NCBI RefSeq assembly: GCF_001007875.1
Contig: NZ_CP011412.1
Location: 3,782,001 to 3,846,000 of the forward strand
Origin: Sedimenticola thiotaurini
Lineage (GTDB): Bacteria; Pseudomonadota; Gammaproteobacteria; Chromatiales; Chromatiaceae
Reading direction: 5' to 3'
DNA: 64,000 nt
The notes beneath the pieces are model-generated. The model was not told where the DNA came from and did not search any database. It worked only from the letters and a program-made list of their open reading frames with translations. Of this stretch, positions 43,677 to 51,772 are shown in pieces. How positions within the stretch are numbered: position 1 is the first letter of the stretch; the number at the start of each line of letters is the position of its first letter. Both the position numbers and the translations under genes were made by a program.

Positions 43677-45152
43677 TTACCGCTTACCCATAATCGAGCC
43701 CAGTATGCCCCTTATGATCTGCCGGCCGATGTTGCTGCCGACGGCCCGGGCGGCGCTTTTGAAAAAGGATTCCATCACGCTCTGTCGGCCGCGACCGCTG
43801 CTGCTCTTTTTGGCTTTGGCGACCTCTTTTTGCCGGGTCTGTTCCACTTCGGCGGTCTGCTGTTCTTCGGCCAGCTTGGCGGCGCGCTGGGTGAGGATTT
43901 CGTGGGCGGATTCCCGGTCCACCGCCTTTTCATAGACGCCGGCAACCAGGGAGTTGTTGATAATGCTTTTCCGCAGCGTTTTGGTGATGGGGCCGATCTG
44001 GCTCTCCGGGGGGCGGATCAGGGTCCGTTCCACCACGGTGGGGCGGCCCTTCTCATCCAGCGTGGAGACCAGTGCTTCGCCCAGGCCCAGTTCGCTGATC
44101 ACCTGTTCGGTATCCAGTGCCGGGTTGTCCCGGAAGGTCTGGGCGGCGGCACGCAACGCCTTCTGATCCTTGGCAGTGTAGGCGCGCAGGGCGTGCTGGA
44201 TGCGGTTGCCGAGCTGACCCAGTACGCTGTCAGGGATGTCCAGTGGATTCTGGGTGACGAAATAGACCCCGACCCCCTTGGATCGGATCAGCCGGACCAC
44301 CTGTTCGATCTTGTCCAGCAGCGCCTCCGGGGCGTCGTCGAACATCAGGTGAGCTTCGTCGAAGAACAGTACCAGTTTCGGTTTCTCCTGGTCGCCCACT
44401 TCGGGCATCTGTTCGAACAGTTCCGAGAGCAGCCAGAACAGGAAGGTGCTGTAGAGTTGGGGCGCGTTCATCAGCTGGTCAGCGGCCAGGATGTTGATCA
44501 CTCCCCGGCCATCCTGGTCGGTCTGTAGCAGGTCCGGGAGATTGAGGGCCGGTTCTCCGAACAACTTGGTACCGCCCTGATCCTCCAGGCTGATCAGGCG
44601 GCGCTGGATGGCGCCGACGCTGGCGGCGGAGACGTTGCCGTAGAGGGTGCGGAACTCCTTAGCGTTCTCAGCGACAAACTGCAGCATGGCGCGCAGATCC
44701 TTGATATCCAGCAGCAACCAGCCGTTCTCGTCGGCGACCCGGAACACCAGCGCCAGCACGCCCTGCTGGGTGTCGTTCAGGTTAAGCAGGCGCGCCAGCA
44801 GCAACGGCCCCATCTCCGAGATGGTGGTGCGTACCGGGTGACCCTGCTTGCCATAGATATCCCAGAAGGTGACCGGGAAGCCTTTAAAAGTGAAATCATC
44901 CAGGGGCATGCGGTCGAGCCGCTCCTGCACCTTGGGATGGGGTTTGCCGGGCTGACTGAGACCGGACAGGTCACCCTTCACATCGGCCAAGAATACCGGT
45001 ACCCCGAGGCGGCTGAAGGATTCCGCCAGCCCCTGCAGGGTAACGGTCTTGCCGGTGCCGGTGGCGCCGGCGATCAGGCCGTGGCGATTGGCCATCTTTG
45101 GCAGCAGTCCCACATCTTTATCGCTGCACCCCAGATAGATTGTCTGTTCCAT
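43677..45152 (-). CDS. HerA/FtsK-like ATPase, DUF853 (YjgR family)
   Basis: 491 residues, the normal YjgR size. Walker A GATGTGKTVT lies close to the N-terminus (GLIAGATGTGKTVTLQGLAESFSRLG). Then come VFLADVKGDLSGL, Walker B LVLFFDEAHLMFDDAP, the sensor VYFVTQNPLDIPDSVLGQLGNRIQHALRA and an arginine-containing C-terminal helix. The C-terminal ~70 residues are basic and coiled (KLAEEQQTAEVEQTRQKEVAKAKKSSSGRGRQ). HerA-fold ATPases pump DNA, but the YjgR family's role is not known. Core gene adjoining the cassette region. Confidence 0.92.
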   Translation of the reverse strand: MEQTIYLGCSDKDVGLLPKMANRHGLIAGATGTGKTVTLQGLAESFSRLGVPVFLADVKGDLSGLSQPGKPHPKVQERLDRMPLDDFTFKGFPVTFWDIYGKQGHPVRTTISEMGPLLLARLLNLNDTQQGVLALVFRVADENGWLLLDIKDLRAMLQFVAENAKEFRTLYGNVSAASVGAIQRRLISLEDQGGTKLFGEPALNLPDLLQTDQDGRGVINILAADQLMNAPQLYSTFLFWLLSELFEQMPEVGDQEKPKLVLFFDEAHLMFDDAPEALLDKIEQVVRLIRSKGVGVYFVTQNPLDIPDSVLGQLGNRIQHALRAYTAKDQKALRAAAQTFRDNPALDTEQVISELGLGEALVSTLDEKGRPTVVERTLIRPPESQIGPITKTLRKSIINNSLVAGVYEKAVDRESAHEILTQRAAKLAEEQQTAEVEQTRQKEVAKAKKSSSGRGRQSVMESFFKSAARAVGSNIGRQIIRGILGSIMGKR

Positions 45153-45233
45153 TTATGCTGTTTCCTTGTCGTCGTTCATATTGCCATGATGGTCGCTATG
45201 GCGCGGGTGTCAAATAACGCCCCTGTCCCGGGA

Positions 45234-47153
45234 CTACCAGCCGCCGCCTCCGCCGCCGCCTCCACCGCCACCGGAGGAGCCACCGCCGCCGCTGCCGGAC
45301 GAGGAACCCGGTGGGCTGGAGGAGGATGAGATGGCGGAGCCCATGGCGCTGCCCATGGTGCTGGTAAAGCCGGTCAGATTGTGGCTGTTCCAGCTTTTAC
45401 CGCTGTACCAGCCTGGATGGTAGCTGTGTCCGTCCTGGCCAGCCCCGGCCAGCACCTGGCTGAAGCGCTCCGCCCACTGCTGTTCCACGCCCAGCGCCAG
45501 AGCGTAGGGGAGATAGGCCTCGAACAGCTCCGGTGTCTTGTCCGGCGGGTGCTTGAAATTGAGCTCATCCTGTTCAGCGACGCTGAGATACTGCCGGAAG
45601 CCCTCCACCTGCTGCAGCAGTCTCTGGCCCGCCAGGGTCGGCGCCTTGAGCCATTCGTAGAACATCACATTGATGGCGATGGCGAGCAGCAGCGTCAGGG
45701 TGAAGGGGAGCGAAATCGCTTCGGTGAGTATGATGATGCCGGCCACTTCACCGGCAAAGAAGGGCAGGGCAAACAGGGCGCTGCTGACTACCGTGGTGTA
45801 GCTGCCGATACTGCTACTGCGTGCATCACGCCAGGCCCGGTAGAGATGGACCGATAATGTGAACACCCCCATGCTCCAGATGGAGAGCCACACTATAATA
45901 AAGGCGCCCAACATCCACTTCTCTTCTGAACCAGCGCCCCATAATCCGATCCCGAGCAGCGCCAGGGTGATCAGCACACCGGGGATGATGAAGCTGCTGT
46001 TAGTAACGAAATAGCGTTTTTCGTAGTCCCGCTGGAGGGAGTTTTTATGGGCCTCCAGCGCCTTGGCGATTTTCTTGTGGTTGGTGTGGTGCAGTTTGAT
46101 CTTGTGGTCGCTGGTGCCGAACAGGGCACTGGCGATAGCCCCTTCCCCGGGGGCCAGTGTCGGGCTTTTGCCGGTCTTCTCCAGGGTGAATTTACCCGCC
46201 TTGTCCTCCTTGATTTTCAGGTAACCTTTCACCGCCATGTTGACCACGGCGGCGGCGAAGGTCTGGTGGTCGTAACCCATCCGCCGGACGAAGCGCATGG
46301 AGGCGGGCGAGTAGCCCTTGGGCGGCGTATAGAGGGGAATAATCACCCCCAACTCCGGATCGCGCCCGACCCGGTACCAGACCACCGTGAAGTAACCCAG
46401 CAGCAACAGAATGCCGCCGCCCGCGATCAGAACGCCCTGGTTGTCGGACAGAAACCAGTTCAGGTGCTGTTGTGCGTCCGGTTCGGTCACATGGCCCTTG
46501 GGCCAACTGGTCACCAGGGTGAGCCCGTGACGGGGCGGCAGGGGCGCTGTGGTCTCGAACAGGGCGGTGCCGTTTCCGTCCACCCGGGCGTTGTACTGTT
46601 GGTCCTGGCCGCCCTGGGCGCCGGTATAACCCTCCACCCGGATAGCATCGGTCGGTACGCCCGGCGGCAGGGTGACCCGGGCGCCGGCCCGTTCGATGGG
46701 GAAGTCCCAGCCGTTACCAGTGACGTTCCAGTAGAGTTCATCGTGATCGGCGAAGAACCCCAGCTGGCGATTGGTGCGGTAGCGCAGGGTATAGCGGTAG
46801 ACGCCGGGTTGCAGGATGACGTTCTTGTTGCCGACATAGATACGGATGCCGTTGCTCTGGTCCTCGGTGTGGTAGGGCTCGCTATGGCCGTCCCGGCGCA
46901 CCTCCAGCAGCTCGAAATCGACCCGGTAACGGTTGCCCAACCGGTCTTTGTACTCGGTGGGGAAGTCGCGGAAGATGCCCCGTTTGATCTTGTTCCCCTC
47001 GGCTTCCACTTCGATCTGCTCTTCCACCAGCAGGCTGCCATCGCCTGCCACCTGGATGTCACTGAAGTAGTCAAGGATGCGTTCCCGGGCAAACCCTGGA
47101 TTGGACAGGGCCAGCAACAGCAGCAGGCCGAGTTGCAGTATGGTCTTTGGCAC
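45234..47153 (-). CDS. DUF2207 membrane protein with glycine-rich tail
   Basis: 639 residues from a GTG overlapping the lemA stop by one base. Signal peptide (ILQLGLLLLLALSNPGFA), then the DUF2207 extracytoplasmic beta domain (about 25-225; ERILDYFSDIQVAGDGSLLVEEQIEVEAEG) and a transmembrane segment near 240-260. A cytoplasmic winged-helix-like part follows (FAAAVVNMAVKGYLKIKED), then more membrane helices and a low-complexity tail of Ser and Gly ending in Trp. Partnership with LemA is widespread; the function is unresolved. Confidence 0.92.
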   Translation of the reverse strand: MPKTILQLGLLLLLALSNPGFARERILDYFSDIQVAGDGSLLVEEQIEVEAEGNKIKRGIFRDFPTEYKDRLGNRYRVDFELLEVRRDGHSEPYHTEDQSNGIRIYVGNKNVILQPGVYRYTLRYRTNRQLGFFADHDELYWNVTGNGWDFPIERAGARVTLPPGVPTDAIRVEGYTGAQGGQDQQYNARVDGNGTALFETTAPLPPRHGLTLVTSWPKGHVTEPDAQQHLNWFLSDNQGVLIAGGGILLLLGYFTVVWYRVGRDPELGVIIPLYTPPKGYSPASMRFVRRMGYDHQTFAAAVVNMAVKGYLKIKEDKAGKFTLEKTGKSPTLAPGEGAIASALFGTSDHKIKLHHTNHKKIAKALEAHKNSLQRDYEKRYFVTNSSFIIPGVLITLALLGIGLWGAGSEEKWMLGAFIIVWLSIWSMGVFTLSVHLYRAWRDARSSSIGSYTTVVSSALFALPFFAGEVAGIIILTEAISLPFTLTLLLAIAINVMFYEWLKAPTLAGQRLLQQVEGFRQYLSVAEQDELNFKHPPDKTPELFEAYLPYALALGVEQQWAERFSQVLAGAGQDGHSYHPGWYSGKSWNSHNLTGFTSTMGSAMGSAISSSSSPPGSSSGSGGGGSSGGGGGGGGGGGW

Positions 47154-47695
47154 TAATGTATCTCCGGTGGATCGGCTTCCACGCTGCTCTCCAGTTCGAA
47201 GAAAGCAGCCGGGCGGAAGTGGAAAGCTCGGGCAATTAGCAGGTCGGGAAAGGAGTCGATGCGCACGTTCAGGTTGCGCACGGCACCGTTGTAATAGCGG
47301 CGCGCATACTGGATGTGATTCTCCACATCGCTGAGCTGCCGCAGCAGGTCCAGGTACTGCTCGCCGGCCTTGAGATCGGGATAGGCCTCGGCGATCAGCA
47401 GCAGGGAGCGCAGCTGTTCACTGAGTCCGCTCTCCAGCCGTTCCCGTTCGGCCGGCGTGGCGGTGGCTGCGGCGGCGCTGCGCAGGTGGGTGATGTGATC
47501 CAGGGTGGACTGTTCGTAGTGACTGTAGCTCTGTACCGCCGTGACCAGTTTGGGAATCAGGTCGTGACGGCGCTTCAGCTGGACGTCGATATCGCTCCAG
47601 GCCGCCAGAACCCGGTTTTTATCCCGGATCAGCTTGTTATAGATGATGATTGCCCAGGCAATGAGGGGCAACAGCAGCAACAGCAGTATCTCCAT
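47153..47695 (-). CDS. lemA: LemA family protein
   Basis: 180 residues. An N-terminal membrane anchor (ILLLLLLPLIAWAIIIYNKLI) is followed by the LemA helical domain with its signature RVLAAWSDIDVQLKRRHDLIPKLVTAV and YPDLKAGEQYLDLLRQLSDVENHIQYARRYYNGAVRNLN. It probably sits on the periplasmic face of the inner membrane. Translationally coupled to the DUF2207 gene. Confidence 0.95.
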   Translation of the reverse strand: MEILLLLLLPLIAWAIIIYNKLIRDKNRVLAAWSDIDVQLKRRHDLIPKLVTAVQSYSHYEQSTLDHITHLRSAAAATATPAERERLESGLSEQLRSLLLIAEAYPDLKAGEQYLDLLRQLSDVENHIQYARRYYNGAVRNLNVRIDSFPDLLIARAFHFRPAAFFELESSVEADPPEIH

Positions 47696-47871
47696 CGCGC
47701 CAGGAGTCCTTTTTTATCTTGTTCTGGTTGGTGCAACCGGTGACAGATCGACACCGGAACTCAGTGTGCTTGCTCCATGGCGGGATTTCAAATTTTTCTT
47801 GTTTGCGCGGGACAGGGTGCAGGCGCTGGGCGCTGGGTCTGTCCACGGGGCGAGGGGGGAAGTGGCAGGAT

Positions 47872-49392
47872 TCAGCTGAACTGCAGTTCGAAGCCCCGTC
47901 CGGCCAGCTGTTGTGCCTCCCGTTCCAGTTCCGCCCGGGGCAGGGTGTGGGTATCGAGCCACTGGGGCGGAAAGGTCAGCTTCAGGTCGTTGTCGGCCAC
48001 CTCCAGCGCCACTTTCACCTGGGTAGCGGCGGAGCGGGCCCGGTGCAGCAGTACGGAGAGGCGCAGCAGGATACAGAGCCGCAGGGTGGCCAGGGAGATA
48101 TCCTGGGGCAGGTCGTTGAACACATCGAAGGGGAATTTGCGCCGGTGGCCCCGGATCAGGGCCGACAGCACCCGCTGCTCCTGGCGGGAGAAGCCCTGCA
48201 TATCGGAGTTGGCGATCAGGTAGGCACCATGTTTGTGGTACTGGCTGTGGGAGACGGTCAGGCCGATCTCATGGAGACGGGTGGCCCAGCCGAGCATCTC
48301 CAGGTATTCCCCTTCGCGCAGGTTCCAGGCGTCCATCGCCTGGTCAAACAGGGCCCGGGCGGTGGCCTCGACCCGGCGGGCGTGTTCCATATCCACGTCA
48401 TAGCGGCGGCACAGGGCGCGCACGGTGCTCTCCCGGACATCCTCGTACTGGGTGCGTCCCAGCATCTCGTAGATCAGCCCCTCCCGCAACGCCTTGTCCG
48501 AGACCCGCAACTGCTCGATACGCAGGGCCTTGAACACGGCCCGCAGCACCGCCACACCACCGGCAAATACCGGTTTGCGTTCACTGCTCAGCCCCTCCAG
48601 CTGGATGCGATCCACGTGGCCGGTATCGATCAGCACATTGCGCAGCTTCTTCAGCGCCTGGTTGGTGATGCCCTCTTTTTCACCGGCCCAGCCGGCGGCC
48701 CGGATCACCTTGTTGATGGCCCGGATAGTGCCCGAGGCGCCCACTGCCACCTCCCAGCCGGCGCTGCGGTATTCGTACTTGACCGGCAGCATCTCCAGAG
48801 CACCGTTCAGTTCGGCGGAGCGCATGGCCTCGGCGCTGATTTTGCCGTCGCCGAAGTGCCAGCGGGTCATGTTGACACAACCCATGTGGATACTCTCGGT
48901 GCGGCGGGGCTGGAAACCATCCCCCACGATCAATTCGGTACTGCCGCCACCGATGTCGATCACCAGTCGGCGTTCGTTGCCGGCGGCCAGGCCGTGGGCC
49001 ACACCCAGGTAGACCAGGCGGGCCTCTTCGCGGCCGGCGATGATCTCGATGGGATGGCCCAGTACCGCTTCGGCCTCGGCCAGAAAGCGGGCGGAGTTGC
49101 GTACCTGGCGCAGGGCGCTGGTGCCTACCGCCCGCACGCTGCCGGGCGGTAGGGATTTCAGGCGCTGGCCGAATCGCTCCAGGCAGTCCAGGGCACGGGC
49201 CTCGGTTTCGGGGGTCAGCTCCTTGTTCTCCTGCAGGCCGGCCCCCAGGCGCACCATCTCGCGCAGCCGGTCAACGACCTGGAAATTGCCGTTGTCCACC
49301 TTGGCTACGATCATGTGGAAGCTGTTGGAGCCGAGGTCCACCGCCGCAACGGTATCCGACTGGTTGGCGATGTTGGCGATAAAACGGAGCAT
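47872..49392 (-). CDS. ppx: Exopolyphosphatase / pppGpp phosphohydrolase (Ppx/GppA)
   Basis: 506 residues. Actin-like N-terminal domains contain VAAVDLGSNSFHMIVAKVD (phosphate 1) and LVIDIGGGSTELIVG (phosphate 2), and a C-terminal HD-like domain includes RLHEIGLTVSHSQYHKHGAYL. The enzyme removes terminal phosphate from polyphosphate or converts pppGpp to ppGpp. Length fits full Ppx with the C-terminal domain. Linked genes are sixA on the same strand upstream (~150 nt) and lemA downstream. The choice between Ppx and GppA cannot be made from motifs alone. Confidence 0.94.
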   Translation of the reverse strand: MLRFIANIANQSDTVAAVDLGSNSFHMIVAKVDNGNFQVVDRLREMVRLGAGLQENKELTPETEARALDCLERFGQRLKSLPPGSVRAVGTSALRQVRNSARFLAEAEAVLGHPIEIIAGREEARLVYLGVAHGLAAGNERRLVIDIGGGSTELIVGDGFQPRRTESIHMGCVNMTRWHFGDGKISAEAMRSAELNGALEMLPVKYEYRSAGWEVAVGASGTIRAINKVIRAAGWAGEKEGITNQALKKLRNVLIDTGHVDRIQLEGLSSERKPVFAGGVAVLRAVFKALRIEQLRVSDKALREGLIYEMLGRTQYEDVRESTVRALCRRYDVDMEHARRVEATARALFDQAMDAWNLREGEYLEMLGWATRLHEIGLTVSHSQYHKHGAYLIANSDMQGFSRQEQRVLSALIRGHRRKFPFDVFNDLPQDISLATLRLCILLRLSVLLHRARSAATQVKVALEVADNDLKLTFPPQWLDTHTLPRAELEREAQQLAGRGFELQFS

Positions 49393-49544
49393 GGGGCAGG
49401 AGCTTTATGGTAACTGGGACCGGCATGCTACCACCGGGTCGGGGGGATTGAAACTGCGGTTTTGTCTGTTTCTGGTTGACCTTCCCGGAGCTTCGGTTCG
49501 CCCTCTGCCCCGGTTCGGGCTGATTTCCCGGCGGTAGCGCCGAA

Positions 49545-50057
49545 TCATTTTTTCTGTCCCAGGCTGCGCAGTTGTCTGGGGGGCAGAAGCCAGATCATTT
49601 CCGCCGATGCCGGTTCCGGGCTGCCCTTGAATTCCAGCAGGCAGGCGGCACCCCGTTTCAGTTGCAGGAAGTTGAAGTGGGAGCCGTTGGTGTACCAGGA
49701 GATCAGTTCGGACAGGTCCGGCTCGTGACCGATCAACAGAATGGTGCTATCCGGCGGCAGCTCCGCCAGCCGTTTGTTGAGCTTGGCCGGATTCGAGCCC
49801 GGATTCAGTTGGCTGATGGCTTTGCGCTCGGCCTCCGGATAGACTTCACTGATCAGGTCGGCGGTCTGGATGGCACGCATCAGCTCACTGCTGATGATAT
49901 AGTCGGCGACCGGCTCCACCCGTTGCAGCCCCTGGCGTGACTGTTCCATGCGTTTGATACCCTTTTCGGAGAGTGGACGGAGGGCGTCACTCTTTCCGCT
50001 CTTGGCAAAGGTGGTCCGATCTTCGGCGATAGCGTGTCTGATGAAGATAATTTTCAT
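49545..50057 (-). CDS. sixA: Phosphohistidine phosphatase SixA
   Basis: 170 residues of the histidine phosphatase superfamily. The nucleophile loop is FIRHAIAEDR, the second catalytic histidine is in LLIGHEPDLSELI, and YIISSELMRAIQTADLI holds the phosphate-binding Arg. The protein is short and lacks the cap domain, as in SixA, which removes phosphate from His of phosphorelay or phosphotransferase proteins. Possibly transcribed with the ppx gene. Confidence 0.92.
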   Translation of the reverse strand: MKIIFIRHAIAEDRTTFAKSGKSDALRPLSEKGIKRMEQSRQGLQRVEPVADYIISSELMRAIQTADLISEVYPEAERKAISQLNPGSNPAKLNKRLAELPPDSTILLIGHEPDLSELISWYTNGSHFNFLQLKRGAACLLEFKGSPEPASAEMIWLLPPRQLRSLGQKK

Positions 50058-50225
50058 AGCTGTTCAGTCGATCTGTCCGGTTCCCCCGGGAATATCAATC
50101 AAGGTTCAAGATTACACCGGTTGTGACCCCTGTGGCACCTGTTTGTCAGTGCCGGATTGTCACTCTATTGTCAGGATAGCTTTATACTATGGGATCATGA
50201 AACTTTGGTGATAGTGGATAACAGC

Positions 50226-50798
50226 ATGAACTATTGCAGTCAGTGCGGCAACAGCGTCGAAATCAAGGTACCCGAGGGAGACAACCGGGAGCGCCATGTC
50301 TGTGACAGCTGTGGAACCATCCATTACCAGAATCCCAACGTGGTGACCGGCTGCATTCCCGAGTGGGAGGGCAAGATACTGCTCTGTCGACGTGCCATTG
50401 AGCCCCGCAAGGGCTACTGGACCCTGCCCGCCGGCTTCCTGGAGAACGGCGAGTCGACCCAGGAGGGGGCGCTGCGGGAGACCCTGGAGGAGGCCAATGC
50501 CCGGGTGGCGGTGGGGCCGCTCTACAGCTTGTTCAGCCTGCCCAGCATCAGCCAGGTCTATATGCTGTTTCGTGGTCCCCTGCTGGATCTGGACTTCTCA
50601 CCGGGTGAAGAGAGTCTGGAGGTGCGGCTGTTCGAGGAGGCGGAGATTCCCTGGGACGAACTGGCCTTCCAGGTGATTGTGGAGACCCTCAAGTGCTACT
50701 TCCAGGATCAGCGCAGCGGCGAGTTTCGTCTCCATTCCGGTGTCATCGAGCGACTGCCGGGGGAGCAGCGTCGCTACCGCACGACACTGCATGAATAG
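50226..50798 (+). CDS. Nudix hydrolase with N-terminal zinc ribbon
   Basis: 190 residues from the ATG at 50226. The zinc ribbon is YCSQCG ... HVCDSCG. The Nudix box is [25 protein letters not shown], in which the usual Gly after EE-x is Asn. The mixture of ribbon and box resembles NudC-like and other small Zn-Nudix enzymes, but it lacks the NudC NADH motif SQPWPFPxS, so the substrate is a generic nucleotide derivative. Divergent from sixA and convergent with the NYN-CSD gene (6 nt apart). Confidence 0.9.
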   Translation: MNYCSQCGNSVEIKVPEGDNRERHVCDSCGTIHYQNPNVVTGCIPEWEGKILLCRRAIEPRKGYWTLPAGFLENGESTQEGALRETLEEANARVAVGPLYSLFSLPSISQVYMLFRGPLLDLDFSPGEESLEVRLFEEAEIPWDELAFQVIVETLKCYFQDQRSGEFRLHSGVIERLPGEQRRYRTTLHE

Positions 50799-50804
50799 CC
50801 CGGC

Positions 50805-51623
50805 TCAGGTCGGCGCATAGACCAGTCGCACGTTGGTGGCGATCAGGCCGTCGTCCACATCGCTCTCCTTGAGGTGGAACTCCACCACTGTCTCCCGGTT
50901 CATCATCATTTCCGGGGTCAGCTCCTCGGCCAGTTCATTGATGTGACAGAAGACGCTCTCGTAGGGGGATTCCGGGTCCCGTGGATCGGTGATCCAGAGA
51001 TTGGGTGACACATCCCGGATAAAACGCAGAAAACCGTAGCCCTTGTCGGGGAACCACTTGGTGCAGACGCCCCGGACACAGGAGCCGGTTTTGCCCCATT
51101 CGTTGCGGGGCTCGTGGGGAAAGGGCAGCAGATCCGGTATCAGATAGCCGCGATAGAAGGCGTCCACCTGGCGCTGCAACTGCTTGGAGACGTTCTGGAA
51201 ACCCAGCAGCTCCACCCGACAACCCCGGTTCTGCAGCGCCGTCACCACCTGCAGGAAGTCACCGTCACCGGTCACCAGCAGGATCAGATCCAGGTTCTCC
51301 GCCTGCAGCATGGCATCCACGGCCAGATCCAGGTCGGCATTGGCCTTGGTGGTGATGTTGCCCTCTTCATCGGTGTAGCGTTTGACGTTCTTGACTATGA
51401 TCTTCCAGCCGTAGTCCCGCACCATCTGCTGGTAGATATAGGATTTTTTGGCGTATTCCGGGTCATCCCGGGCGCGCTCCTGGTCGAAGGCGAGATAGGT
51501 GTTGAGCCGTAACAGGGTACCGTTGGCGCGGGCCGCGAAACGGCGCAGGATGTCGTAACGGAGTTGGTAGCCGCCGTTGAACTTGATGTTTTCCGCATCG
51601 ACAAAAACACCGACTTTAAGCAT
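50805..51623 (-). CDS. NYN (PIN-like) nuclease domain fused to a cold-shock-like domain
   Basis: 272 residues. The N-terminal NYN/LabA-type domain has the acidic site FVDAENIKFNGG, ANADLDLAVDAM and LLVTGDGDFLQVV, as in metal-dependent PIN-fold RNases. The C-terminal ~95 residues look like a cold-shock/S1-type OB fold (GVCTKWFPDKGYGFLRFI with an RNP1-like GYGFLRF, then YESVFCHINEL). Together they suggest an RNA-binding nuclease that acts on single-stranded RNA. Stand-alone gene. Confidence 0.88.
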   Translation of the reverse strand: MLKVGVFVDAENIKFNGGYQLRYDILRRFAARANGTLLRLNTYLAFDQERARDDPEYAKKSYIYQQMVRDYGWKIIVKNVKRYTDEEGNITTKANADLDLAVDAMLQAENLDLILLVTGDGDFLQVVTALQNRGCRVELLGFQNVSKQLQRQVDAFYRGYLIPDLLPFPHEPRNEWGKTGSCVRGVCTKWFPDKGYGFLRFIRDVSPNLWITDPRDPESPYESVFCHINELAEELTPEMMMNRETVVEFHLKESDVDDGLIATNVRLVYAPT

Positions 51624-51772
51624 CTTTGAGATCCATGGTTTTGACTAGAGTACGATTTCGCAGGCCTGTGGGTCCGCACCATTCGCTTGGCCGGATAGGG
51701 CGCAGACTGCCGGAGAGATCATCGGCAGGGTGTCGCATCGGTGGCTCTGCTGTCACTGCGTGCCATGTTACA

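Noticed and set aside
45234-45330. Ser/Gly repeat region as a separate repeat element
   Set aside because: It is the in-frame low-complexity tail of the DUF2207 protein, a common feature of this family.
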